A DNA stretch of 64,000 nucleotides. It comes from Isoperla grammatica. Taxonomy: Eukaryota > Arthropoda > Insecta > Plecoptera > Perlodidae. The stretch lies in NCBI GenBank assembly GCA_945910005.1, contig CAMDTW010000627.1, forward strand, positions 1 to 64,000, in the 5' to 3' direction. Below are positions 50,972 through 61,762 of the stretch, piece by piece. Made by a program: the position numbers and the translations under genes. The stretch's first letter is position 1. Each line of letters starts with the position of its first letter. The notes below the pieces were generated by a model. It searched no databases. It had not been told where the DNA came from and was given only the letters and a program-made list of their open reading frames with translations.

Positions 50972-53857
50972 ATGCATATTTTAACCAAAAACGACGAATA
51001 ACTCAATTTATGCATTTTCATTATACTCTTGAAGAATGTAGCCTATAATTCTTATTTTTCAACTTAGGGTGTAACTTCTATAGAAGTTATCGAAATGTGA
51101 CGAAATGGACAAATTGTGCTTATTAGAGCCTGAAACGCTATAAAACAACGATTTGTCAACTTTGGTTGAAACCCATAGGAATCCCGGCCGTATGCAAGAT
51201 TCCTCTTAAAACTGGAAGTTTGTGGTAGATACACTGCAATCAGCCAATTTCTATTTTTTATGCATATTTTAACCAAAAACGTCGAAAAAACTCAATTTAT
51301 GCATTTTCATTATACTCTTGAAGAATGCAGCCTATACTTCTTATTTTTCAACGGAGGGTGTAACTTCTATATAAGTTATCGAAATGTGACGAAATGGACA
51401 AATTGTGCTTATTGGAGCCTGAAACGCTCTAAAAACACGATTTGTCAACTTTGGTGAAACCCTTAGGAATCCCGGCCGTATGCAAGATTCCTCTTAAAAC
51501 TGGAAGTTTGTGGTAGATAGACTGAAATCAGCCAATTTCTATTTTTTATGCATATTTTAACCAAAAACGACGAAAAAACACAATTTATGCATTTTCATTA
51601 TACTCTTGAAGAATGCAACCTATAATTCTTATTTTTCGACGGAGGGTGTAACTTCTATAGAAGTTATCGAAATGTGACGAAATGGACAAATTGTGCTTAT
51701 TGGAGCCTGAAACGCTCTAAATCAACGATTTGTGCAATTTGGTTGAAACCCTTAGGAATCCCAGCCGTATGCAAGATCCTCTTAAAACGGGAAGTTTGTG
51801 GTAGATAGACTAAAATCAGCCAATTTCTATATTTAATGCAAATTTTAACCAAAAACGACGAAAAAACTCAATTTATGCATTTTCATTATACTCTTGAAGA
51901 ATGCAGCCTATAATTCTTATTTTTCAACTTAGGGTGTAACTTCTATAGAAGTTATCGAAATGTGACGAAATGGACAAATTGTGCTTATTGGAGCCTGAAA
52001 CGCTCTAAAATTTCGGTTTGTCAACTTTGGTTGAAACCCTTAGGAATCCCGGCCGTATGCAAAATTCCTCTTAAAACTGGAAGTTTGTGGTAGATACACT
52101 AAAATCAGCCAATTTCTATATTTTATGCATATTTTAACCAAAAACGACCAAAAAACTCAATTTATGCATTTTCATAATACTCTTTCAGAATGCACACTAA
52201 CATTATTATTTTTCAACGGTTGGTGTAACTTCTAAAGTAGTTATCGAAATGTGACGAAATGGACAAATTGTGCTTATTGGAGCCTGAAACGCTCTTAAAC
52301 AACGATTTGTCAACTTTGGTTGAAACCCTTAGGAATCCCAGCCGTATGCAAGATTCCTCATAAAACTGGAAGTTTGTGGTAGATAGACTGAAATCAGCCA
52401 ATTTCTATATTTTATGCATATTTTAACCAAAAACAACGATAAAACTCAATTTATGCATTTTCATTATACTCTTGAAGAATGCAGCCTATAATTCTTATTT
52501 TTCAACTTAGGGTGTAACTTCTATAGAAGTTATCGAAATGTGACGAAATGGACAAATTGTGCTTATTGGAGCCTGAAACGCTCTAAAACAACGATTTGTC
52601 AACTTTGGTTGAAACCCTTAGGAATCCCGGCCGTATGCAAGATTCCTCTTAAAACTGGAAGTTTGTGGTAGATACACTGAAATCAGCCAATTTCTATTTT
52701 TTATGCATATTTATCCATAAACGACGAAAAAACTCAATTTATGCATTTTCATTATACTCTTGAAGAATGCAGCCTATAATTGTTATTTTTCAACGGAGGG
52801 TGTAACTTCTATGGAAGTTATCGAAATGTGACGAAATGGACAAATTGTGCTTATTGGAGCCTAAAACGCTCTAAAACAACTATTTGTCAACTTTGGTTGA
52901 AACCCTTAGGAATCCCGGCCGTATGCAAGATTCCTCTTAAAACTGGAAGTTTGTGGTAGATAGACTGAAATCAGCCAATTTCTATTTTTTATGCATATTT
53001 TAACCAAAAACGACGAAAAAACTCAATTTATGCATTTTCATTATACTCTTGAAGAATGCAACCTATAATTCTTATTTTTCGACGGAGGGTGTAACTTCTA
53101 TAGAAGTTATCGAAATGTGACGAAATGGACAAATTGTGCTTATTGGAGCCTAAAACGCTCTAAAACAACGATTTGTCAACTTTGGTTGAAACCCTTAGGA
53201 ATCCCGGCCGTATGCAAGATTCCTCTTAAAACTGGAAGTTTGTGGTAGATAGACTGAAATCAGCCAATTTCTATTTTTTATGCATATTTTAACCAAAAAC
53301 GACGAAAAAACTCAATTTATGAATTTTCATTATACTCTTGAAGAATGCAACCTATAATTCTTATTTTTCGACGGAGGGTGTAACTTCTATAGAAGTTATC
53401 GAAATGTGACGAAATGGACAAATTGTGCTTATTGGAGCCTAAAACTCTCTAAAACAACGATTTGTCAACTTTGGTTGAAACCCTTAGGAATCCCGGCCGT
53501 ATGCAAGATTCCTCTTAAAACTGGAAGTTTGTGGTAGATAGACTGAAATCAGACAATTTCTATTTTTTATGCATATTTTAACCAAAAACGACGAAAAAAC
53601 TCAATTTATGCATTTTCATTATACTCTTGAAGAATGCAACCTATAATTCTTATTTTTCGACGGAGGGTGTAACTTCTATAGAAGTTATCGAAATGTGACG
53701 AAATGGACAAATTGTGCTTATTGGAGCCTGAAACGCTCTAAAACAACGATTTGTGCAATTTGGTTGAAACCCTTAGGAATCCCAGCCGTATGCAAGATTC
53801 CTCTTAAAACTGGAAGTTTGTGGTAGATAGACTGAAATCAGCCTTTTTCTTTATTTT
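50972..53857 (+). repeat. Array block: D-K-Bn-(E/D/E)-C-D-G-B-B-Bn
   Basis: The D-K pair at 50972-51547 (gacgaataactc, ctataaaac, acactgcaatc, cgtcgaaaaaac, tttggtgaaaccc) recurs at 57426-58001 with an offset of 6454 bp. A related D-K pair is at 27321-27898. The palindrome in the K unit at 51260 is altered to ctatataagtt. The D unit at 52414 reads aaacaacgataaaactc, and the G unit at 52703 has a 1-bp loss (tttatccataaac). Confidence 0.82.
51836..52124 (+). repeat. Chimeric monomer with D middle and E ends
   Basis: It starts atgcaaattttaacc (E), has caacttaggg (D) at positions 91-100, then atttcggtttg and caaaattcc (E), and is followed by C2. This reads as a short conversion tract of D sequence inside an E unit, because E marks are present on both sides. 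Confidence 0.8.
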
Positions 53858-56800
53858 ATGCATATTTTAACCAAAAACGACGAAAAAACTCAATTTATGC
53901 ATTTTCATTATACTCTTGAAGAATGCAGCCTATAATTCTTATTTTTCAACGGAGGGTGTAACTTCTATGGAAGTTATCGAAATGTGACGAAATGGACAAA
54001 TTGTGCTTATTGGAGCCAGAAACGCTCTAAAACAACGATTTGTCAACTTTGGTTGAAACCCTTAGGAATCCCGGCCGTATGCAAGATTCCTCTTAAAACT
54101 GGAAGTTTGTGGTAGATAGACTGAAATCAGCCAATTTCTATTTTTTATGCATATTTTAACCAAAAACGACGAAAAAACTCAATTTATGCATTTTCATTAT
54201 ACTCTTGAAGAATGCAGCCTATAATTCTTATTTTTCAACGGAGGGTGTAACTTCTATAGAAGTTATCGAAATGTGACGAAATGGACAATTTGTGCTTATT
54301 GGAGCCTGAAACGCTCTAAAACAACGATTTGTCAACTTTAGTTGAAACCCTTAGGAATCCCGGCCGTATGCAAGATTCCTCTTAAAACTGGAAGTTTGTG
54401 GTAGATAGACTAAAATCAGCCAATTTCTATATTTTATGCATATTTTAACCAAAAACGACCAAAAAACTCAATTTATGCATTTTTATAATACTCTTTCAGA
54501 ATGCACACTAACATTATTATTTTTCAACGGTTGGTGTAACTTCTAAAGAAGTTATCGAAATATGACGAAATGGACAAATTGTGCTTATTGGAGCCTGAAA
54601 CGCTCTAAAACAACGATTTGTCAACTTTGGTTGAAACCCTTAGGAATCCCAGCCGTATGCAAGATTCCTCTTAAAACTGGAAGTTTGTGGTAGATACACT
54701 GAAATCAGCAAATTTCTATTTTTTATGCATATTTTAACCAAAAACGACGAAAAAACTCAATTTATGCATTTTTATTATACTCTTGAAGAATGCAGCCTAT
54801 AATTCTTATTTTTCAACTTAGGGTGTAACTTCTATAGAAGTTATCGAAATGTGACGAAAGGGACAAATTGTGCTTATTAGAGCCTGAAACGCTCTAAAAC
54901 AACGATTTGTCAACTTTGGTTGAAACCCTTAGGAATCCCGGCCGTATGCAAGATTCCTCTTAAAACTGGAAGTTTGTGGTAGATACACTGAAATCAGCCA
55001 ATTTCTATTTTTTATGCATATTTAAACCAAAAACGACGAAAAAACACAATTTATGCATTTTCATTATACTCTTGAAGAATGCAACCTATAATTCTTATTT
55101 TTCGACGGAGGGTGTAACTTCTATAGAAGTTATCGAAATGTGACGAAATGGACAAATTGTGCTTATTGGAGCCTGAAACGCTCTAAAACAACGATTTGTG
55201 CAATTTGGTTGAAACCCTTAGGAATCCCAGCCGTATGCAAGATTCCTCTTAAAACGGGAAGTTTGTGGTAGATAGACTAAAATCAGCCAATTTCTATATT
55301 TAATGCAAATTTTAACCAAAAACGACGAAAAAACTCAATTTATGCATTTTCATTATACTCTTGAAGAATGCAGCCTATAATTCTTAATTTTCAACGGAGG
55401 GTGTAACTTCTATAGAAGTTATCGAAATGTGACGAAATGGACAAATTGTGCTTATTGGAGCCTGAAACGCTCTAAAATTTCGGTTTGTCAACTTTGGTTG
55501 AAACCCTTAGGAATCCCGGCCGTATGCAAAATTCCTCTTAAAACTGGAAGTTTGTGGTAGATACACTAAAATCAGCCAATTTCTATATTTTATGCATATT
55601 TTAACCAAAAACGACCAAAAAACTCAATTTATGCATTTTCATAATACTCTTTCAGAATGCACACTAACATTATTATTTTTCAACGGTTGGTGTAACTTCT
55701 AAAGTAGTTATCGAAATGTGACGAAATGGACAAATTGTGCTTATTGGAGCCTGAAACGCTCTAAAACAACGATTTGTCAACTTTGGTTGAAACCCTTAGG
55801 AATCCCAGCCGTATGCAAGATTCCTCATAAAACTGGAAGTTTGTGGTAGATAGACTGAAATCAGCCAATTTCTATTTTTTATGCATATTTTAACCAAAAA
55901 CGACGAAAAAACTCAATTAATGCATTTTCATTATACTCTTGAAGAATGCAGCCTATAATTCTTATTTTTCAACTTAGGATGTAACTTCTATAGAAGTTAT
56001 CGAAATGTGACGAAATGGACAAATTGTGCTTATTGGAGCCTGAAACGCTCTAAAACAACGATTTGTCAACTTTGGTTGAAACCCTTAGGAATCCCGGCCG
56101 TATGCAAGATTCCTCTTAAAACTGGAAGTTTGTGGTAGATACACTGAAATCAGCCAATTTCTATTTTTTATGCATATTTTAACCATAAACGACGAAAAAA
56201 CTCAATTTATGCATTTTCATTATACTCTTGAAGAATGCAGCCTATAATTCTTATTTTTCAACGGAGGGTGTAACTTCTATGGAAGTTAACGACGAAAAAA
56301 CTCAATTTATGTATTTTCATTATACTCTTGAAGAATGCAGCCTATAATTCTTATTTTTCAACGGAGGGTGTAACTTCTATAGAAGTTATCGAAATGTGAC
56401 GAAATGGACAATTTGTGCTTATTGGAGCCTGAAACGCTCTAAAACAACGATTTGTCAACTTTAGTTGAAACCCTTAGGAATCCCGGCCGTATGCAAGATT
56501 CCTCTTAAAACTGGAAGTTTGTGGTAGATAGACTAAAATCAGCCAATTTCTATATTTTATGCATATTTTAACCAAAAACGACCAAAAAACTCAATTTATG
56601 CATTTTTATAATACTCTTTCAGAATGCACACTAACATTATTATTTTTCAACGGTTGGTGTAACTTCTAAAGTAGTTATCGAAATATGACGAAATGGACAA
56701 ATTGTGCTTATTGGAGCCTGAAACGCTCTAAAACAACGATTTGTCAACTTTGGTTGAAACCCTTAGGAATCCCAGCCGTATGCAAGATTCCTCTTAAAAC

Positions 56801-58001
56801 TGGAAGTTTGTGGTAGATAGACTGAAATCAGCCAATTTCTATATTTTATGCATATTTTAACCAAAAACGACGAAAAAACTCAATTTATGCATTTTCATTA
56901 TACTCTTGAAGAATGCAGCCTATACTTCTTATTTTTCAACGGAGGGTGTAACTTCTATAGAAGTTATCGAAATGTGACGAAATGGACAAATTGTGCTTAT
57001 TGGAGCCTGAAACGCTCTAAAAACACGATTTGTCAACTTTGGTTGAAACCCTTAGGAATCCCGGCCGTATGCAAGATTCCTCTTAAAACTGGAAGTTTGT
57101 GGTAGATAGACTGAAATCAGCCAATTTCTATTTTTTATGCATATTTTAACCAAAAACGACGAAAAAACTCAATTTATGCATTTTCATTATACTCTTGAAG
57201 AATTCAACCTATAATTCTTATTTTTCGACGGAGGGTGTAACTTCTATAGAAGTTATCGAAATGTGACGAAATGGACAAATTGTGCTTATTGGAGCCTAAA
57301 ACGCTCTAAAACAACGATTTGTCAACTTTGGTTGAAACCCTTAGGAATCCCGGCCGTATGCAAGATTCCTCTTAAAACTGGAAGTTTGTGGTAGATAGAC
57401 TGAAATCAGCCAATTTCTATTTTTTATGCATATTTTAACCAAAAACGACGAATAACTCAATTTATGCATTTTCATTATACTCTTGAAGAATGCAGCCTAT
57501 AATTCTTATTTTTCAACTTAGGGTGTAACTTCTATAGAAGTTATCGAAATGTGACGAAATGGACAAATTGTGCTTATTAGAGCCTGAAACGCTATAAAAC
57601 AACGATTTGTCAACTTTGGTTGAAACCCATAGGAATCCCGGCCGTATGCAAGATTCCTCTTAAAACTGGAAGTTTGTGGTAGATACACTGCAATCAGCCA
57701 ATTTCTATTTTTTATGCATATTTTAACCAAAAACGTCGAAAAAACTCAATTTATGCATTTTCATTATACTCTTGAAGAATGCAGCCTATACTTCTTATTT
57801 TTCAACGGAGGGTGTAACTTCTATAGAAGTTATCGAAATGTGACGAAATGGACAAATTGTGCTTATTGGAGCCTGAAACGCTCTAAAAACACGATTTGTC
57901 AACTTTGGTGAAACCCTTAGGAATCCCGGCCGTATGCAAGATTCCTCTTAAAACTGGAAGTTTGTGGTAGATAGACTGAAATCAGCCAATTTCTATTTTT
58001 T
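53858..58001 (+). repeat. Array block: A-P-C-D-Bn-E-C-D-(G/P composite)-C-K-B-D-K
   Basis: The first part repeats 48084-50971 but lacks the K unit after D. The end (D-K at 57426) repeats 50972. The 389-bp composite unit at 56170-56558 lies between. This is the last part of the window in which P, K, E and G units occur. Confidence 0.82.
56170..56558 (+). repeat. Composite 389-bp unit: truncated G joined to P with 100 bp repeated
   Basis: A G unit runs normally to position 119 (ctatggaagtta at 56288) and then jumps back to position 20 (acgacgaaaaaactc from 56289). Monomer positions 20-119 are thus present twice, adding exactly 100 bp. After the jump the sequence first carries the G-lineage mark tatgtattttc and then P marks (tatagaag, ggacaatttgtgc, ctttagttg). 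The joint falls at the end of the palindrome. Confidence 0.92.
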
Positions 58002-60317
58002 ATGCATATTTTAACCAAAAACGACGAAAAAACTCAATTAATGCATTTTCATTATACTCTTGAAGAATGCAGCCTATAATTCTTAGTTTTCAACCTAGGG
58101 TGTAACTTCTATAGAAGTTATCGAAATGTGATGAAATGGACAAATTGTGCTTATTGGAGCCTGAAACGCTCTAAAACCACGATTTGTCAACTTTGGTTGA
58201 AACCCTTAGGAATCCCGGCCGTATGCAAGATTCCTCTTAAAACTGGAAGTTTGTGGTAGATAGACTGAAATCAGCCAATTTCTATTTTTTATGCATATTT
58301 TAACCAAAAACGACGAAAAAACTCAATTTATGCATTTTCATTATAGTCTTGAAGAATGCAACCTATAATTCTTATTTTTCGACGGAGGGTGTAACTTCTA
58401 TAGAAGTTATCGAAATGTGACGAAATGGACAAATTGTGCTTATTGGAGCCTGAAACGCTCTAAAACAACGATTTGTGCAATTTGGTTGAAACCCTTAGGA
58501 ATCCCGGCCGTATGCAAGATTCCTCTTAAAACTGGAAGTTTGTGGTAGATAGACTGAAATCAGGCAATTTCTATTTTTTATGCATATTTTAACCAAAAAC
58601 GACGGAAAAACTCAATTTATGCATTTTCATTATACTCTTGAAGAATGCAAACTATAATTCTTATTTTTCGACGGAGGGTGTAACTTCTATAGAAGTTATC
58701 GAAATGTGACGAAATGGACAAATTGTACTTATTGGAGCCTGAAACGCTCTAAAACAACGATTTGTTAACTTTGGTTGAAACCCTTAGGAATCCCGGCCGT
58801 ATGCAAGATTCCTCTTAAAACTGGAAGTTTGTGGTAGATAGACTGAAATCAGCCAATTTCTATTTTTTATGCATATTTTAACCAAAAACGACGAAAAAAC
58901 TAAATTTATGCATTTTCATTATACTCTTGAAGAATGCAACCTATAATTCTTATTTTTACGACGGAGGGTGTTACTTCTATAGAAGTTATCGAAATGTGAC
59001 GAAATGGACAAATTGTGCTTATTGGAGCCTGAAACGCTCTAAAACATGGATTTGTGCAATTTGGTTGAAACCCTTAGGAATCCCAGCCGTATGCAAGATT
59101 CCTCTTAAAACTGGAAGTTTGTGGTAGATAGACTAAAATCAGCCAATTTCTATATTTTATGCATATTTTAACCAAAAACGACGAAAAAACTCAATTTATG
59201 CATTTTCATTATACTCTTGAAGAATGCAGCCTATAATTCTTATTTTTCAAGGGAGGGTGTAACTTCTATAGAAGTTATCGAAATGTGACGAAATGGACAC
59301 ATTGTGCTTATTGGAGCCTGAAACGCTCTAAAACAACGATTTGTGCAATTTGGTTGAAACCCTTAGGAATCCCAGCCGTATGCAAGATTCCTCTTTAAAC
59401 TGGAAGTTTTTGTGGTAGATAGACTAAAATCAGCCAATTTCTATATTTTATGCATATTTTAACCAAAAACGACGAAAAAACTCAATTTATGCATTTTCAT
59501 TATACTCTTGAAGAATGCAACCCATTGTTTCTTATTTTTCGACGGAGGGTGTAACTTCTATAGAAGTTATCGAAATGTGACGAAATGGACAAATTGTGCT
59601 TATTGGAGCCTGAAACGCTCTAAAACAACGATTTGTGCAATTTGGTTGAAACCCTTAGGAATCCCAGCCGTATGCAAGATTCCTCTTAAAACTGGAAGTT
59701 TGTGGTAGATAGACTAAAATCAGCCAATTTCTATATTTTATGCATATTTTAACCAAAAACGACGAAAAAACTTAATTTATGCATTTTCATTATACTCTTG
59801 AAGAATGCAGCCTATAATTCTTATTTTTCAACGGAGGGTGTAACTTCTACAGAAGTTATCGAAATGTGACGAAATGGACAAATTGTGCTTATTGGAGCCT
59901 GAAACGCTCTAAAACAACGATTTGAGCAATATGGTTGAAACCCTTAGGAATCCCAGCCGTATGCAAGATTCCTCTTTAAACTGGAAGTTTGTGGTAGATA
60001 GACTAAAATCAGCCAATTTCTATATTTTATGCATATTTTAACCAAAAACGACGAAAAAACTCAATTTATGCATTTTCATTATACTCTTGAAGAATGCAGC
60101 CTATAATTCTTATTTTTCAACGGAGGGTGTAACTTCTATAGAAGTTATCGAAATGTGACGAAATGGACAAATTGTGCTCATTGGAGCCTGAAACGCTCTA
60201 AAACAACGATTTGTCAACTTTGGTTGAAACCCTCAGAAATCCCAGCCGTATGCAAGATTCCTCTTAAAACTGGAAGTTTGTGGTAGATAGACTAAAATCA
60301 GCCAATTTCTATATTTT

Positions 60318-60606
60318 ATGCATATTTTAACCAAAAACGACGAAAAAACTCAATTTATGCATTTTCATTATACTCTTGAAGAATGCAGCCTTTAATTCTT
60401 ATTTTTCAACGGAGGGTGTAACTTCTATAGAAGTTATCGAAATGTGACGAAATGGACAAATTGTGCTAATTGGAGCCTGAAACGCTCTAAAACAACGATT
60501 TGTCAACTTTGGTTGAAACCCTTAGGAATCCCGGCCGTATGCAAGATTCCTCTTATAACTGGAAGTTTGTGGTAGATAGACTAAAATCAGCCAATTTCTA
60601 TATTTT
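60318..60606 (+). repeat. Reference A-type monomer: anatomy of the 289-bp unit
   Basis: A near-consensus unit used to describe the monomer. Positions 1-6 and 40-45 are both ATGCAT. Positions 8-48 hold five A/T tracts (TTTT, AAAAA, AAAAAA, AATTT, TTTT) centred about 9-10 bp apart. Positions 68-95 carry the main subfamily signature (here gcagcc, then caacgg). Positions 102-119 form a perfect palindrome. Positions 185-195 are either gtcaactttgg or gtgcaatttgg. Positions 213-220 are cccggccg or cccagccg. Positions 234-241 are ctcttaaa, or ctcataaa in many C units. The unit ends in a T-rich stretch before the next ATGCAT. This copy has one private change (cctttaatt). Confidence 0.9.
60419..60436. 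other. 18-bp perfect palindrome within the monomer (example copy)
   Basis: The bases TAACTTCTATAGAAGTTA equal their own reverse complement. The flanking bases (g on the left, t on the right) do not pair, so the symmetry is exactly 18 bp. It sits at monomer positions 102-119 and is retained in most A, B, D, E, K and P monomers. C monomers have TAACTTCTAAAGTAGTTA, which breaks two of the nine pairs. G monomers have tatggaag, which breaks the centre. It could be a site for a dimeric DNA-binding protein or could extrude a small cruciform. No function is shown by the sequence itself. Confidence 0.85.
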
Positions 60607-61762
60607 ATGCATATTTTAACCAAAAACGACCAAAAAACTCAATTTATGCATTTTCATAATACTCTTTCAGAATGCACACTAACATTATTATTTTTCAACG
60701 GTTGGTGTAACTTCTAAAGTAGTTATCGAAATGTGACGAAATGGACAAATTGTGCTTATTGGAGCCTGAAACGCTCTAAAACAACGATTTGTCAACTTTG
60801 GTTGAAACCCTTAGGAATCCCAGCCGTATGCAAGATTCCTCTTAAAACTGGAAGTTTGTGGTAGATAGACTGAAATCAGCCAATTTCTATATTTTATGCA
60901 TATTTTAACCAAAAACGACGAAAAAACTCAATTTATGCATTTTCATTATACTCTTGAAGAATGCAGCCTATAATTCTTATTTTTCAATGGAGGGTGTAAC
61001 TTCTATAGAAGTTATCGAAATGTGACGAAATGGACAAATTGTGCTTATTAGAGCCTGAAACGCTCTAAAACAACGATTTGTCAACTTTGGTTGAAACCCT
61101 TAGGAATCCCGGCCGTATGCAAGATTCCTCTTAAAACTGGAAGTTTGTGGCAGATAGACTGAAATCAGCCAATTTCTATTTTTTATGCATATTTTAACCA
61201 AAAACGACGAAAAAACTCAATTTATGCATTTTCATTATACTCTTGAAGAATGCAACCTATAATTCTTATTTTTCGACGGATTGTGTAACTTCTATAGAAG
61301 TTATCGAAATGTGACGAAATGGACAAATTGTGCTTATTGGAGCCTGAAACGCTCTAAAACAACGATTTGTGCAATTTGGTTGAAACCCTTAGGAATCCCA
61401 GCCGTATGCAAGATTCCTCTTAAAACTGGAAGTTTGTGGTAGATAGACTAAAATCAGCCAATTTCTATATTTTATGCATATTTTAACCAAAAACGACGAA
61501 AAAACTCAATTTATGCATTTTCATTATACTCTTGAAGAATGCAGCCTATAATTCTTATTTTTCAACCTAGGGTGTAACTTCTATAGAAGTTATCGAAATG
61601 TGACGAAATGGACAAATTGTGCTTATTGGAGCCTGAAACGCTCTTAAACCTCGATTTGTCAACTTTGGTTGAAACCCTTAGGAATCCCGGCCGTATGCAA
61701 GATTCCTCTTAAAACTGGAAGTTTGTGGTAGATAGACTGAAATCAGCCAATTTCTATTTTTT

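Larger units (their letters stand above)
1656..55591 (+). repeat. E subfamily: monomers with atttcggtttg
   Basis: E units have the A-type front (caacgg or caatgg) but carry atttcggtttgtc where others have acaacgatttgtc, and most have caaaattcc rather than caagattcc. They usually begin ATGCAAATTTTAACC instead of ATGCATATTTTAACC. Full copies start at 1656, 5990, 12922, 17832, 18988, 22460, 24483, 28187, 29343, 32524, 39171, 42588, 44322, 46062, 49816 and 55303. The copy at 46062 reads attacggtttg. Several E units immediately precede a C monomer. The type is absent to the right of 55.6 kb. Confidence 0.85.
2234..56288 (+). repeat. G subfamily: monomers with tatggaag and cctaaaacg
   Basis: G units have ttctatggaag, which breaks the central palindrome, plus cctaaaacg, and most begin with aaccataaacgacg. 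Starts: 2234, 6568, 7145, 10034, 13500, 19566, 23327, 25350, 40038, 46928, 50683, 52703, and a truncated copy at 56170. They normally follow a D monomer. A subset (23327, 25350, 40038, 46928) shares tatgtattttc, marking common descent. The tatggaag change alone also occurs in two otherwise A-type units at 48084 and 53858. Confidence 0.82.
3100..56558 (+). repeat. P subfamily: monomers with ggacaatttgtgc, always just before C
   Basis: P units read ggacaatttgtgc rather than ggacaaattgtgc, and most have ctttagttg rather than ctttggttg. Starts: 3100, 4834, 8011, 10901, 14367, 15811, 21304, 30212, 31368 (chimeric with E), 33969, 36570, 48373, 54147, and the 3' part of the composite unit at 56170-56558. 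In every case the next unit is a C monomer, so P-C behaves as a linked pair copied together. Copies at 30212 and 31368 read ctttcgttg. Confidence 0.85.
1078..58001 (+). repeat. K subfamily: monomers with tatacttc
   Basis: K units replace ctataattc with ctatacttc, and most also carry aaaaacacgatttg. Starts: 1078, 5412, 18410, 22171, 27610, 31079, 32235, 34547, 37148, 42011, 49240, 51260, 56848 and 57714. The units at 22171, 31079 and 32235 instead carry acaacg with gtgcaattt (Kn). The change removes an in-frame TAA, so these units show a 64-85 codon open frame that ordinary units lack. This is taken as a by-product of the variant and not as a gene. Confidence 0.85.
211..60895 (+). repeat. C subfamily: 31 diverged punctuating monomers
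   Basis: C units differ from all others over positions 24-118: cgaccaaaaaactc, cataatactctttcagaatgcacac, taacattatt, caacggttgg, and usually ttctaaagtag. Start positions: 211, 3389, 5123, 8300, 11190, 14656, 16100, 18121, 19277, 21593, 22749, 24772, 27032, 30501, 31657, 32813, 34258, 35125, 36859, 37726, 39460, 41722, 44611, 46351, 48662, 50105, 52125, 54436, 55592, 56559, 60607. Spacing varies from 3 to 14 monomers. There are two subtypes. C1 (10 units) has gaaatatgacg with cctctt. C2 (19 units) has gaaatgtgacg with cctcat. The units at 211 and 60607 fit neither cleanly. The copy at 19277 reads ctttcgg and that at 50105 reads acactttcag. Confidence 0.93.

Noticed and set aside
581..57730. 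Minus-strand open frames of 62-74 codons (581-805, 27414-27626, 34628-34852, 37229-37453, 51064-51276, 52213-52401, 57518-57730)
   Set aside because: They are reverse-strand readings of the same monomer, overlapping the equally unsupported + strand frames. Their presence depends on scattered single-base variants.
1078..59708. Open frames of 64-85 codons on the + strand beginning ATGCATATT in many monomers (1078, 5412, 18410, 31079, 32235, 48662, 56848 and others)
   Set aside because: They are one monomer read in one frame. They exist only where a variant removes the usual stop, they never continue into the next unit because 289 is not a multiple of 3, and no start context, codon bias or domain supports a gene.
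60506..60516. RNA polymerase III B box or tRNA-derived SINE (ggttgaaaccc)
   Set aside because: It differs from GGTTCGANNCC at the two central conserved bases, and I could not find a convincing A box at the right distance upstream. No tRNA fold or SINE tail is visible.
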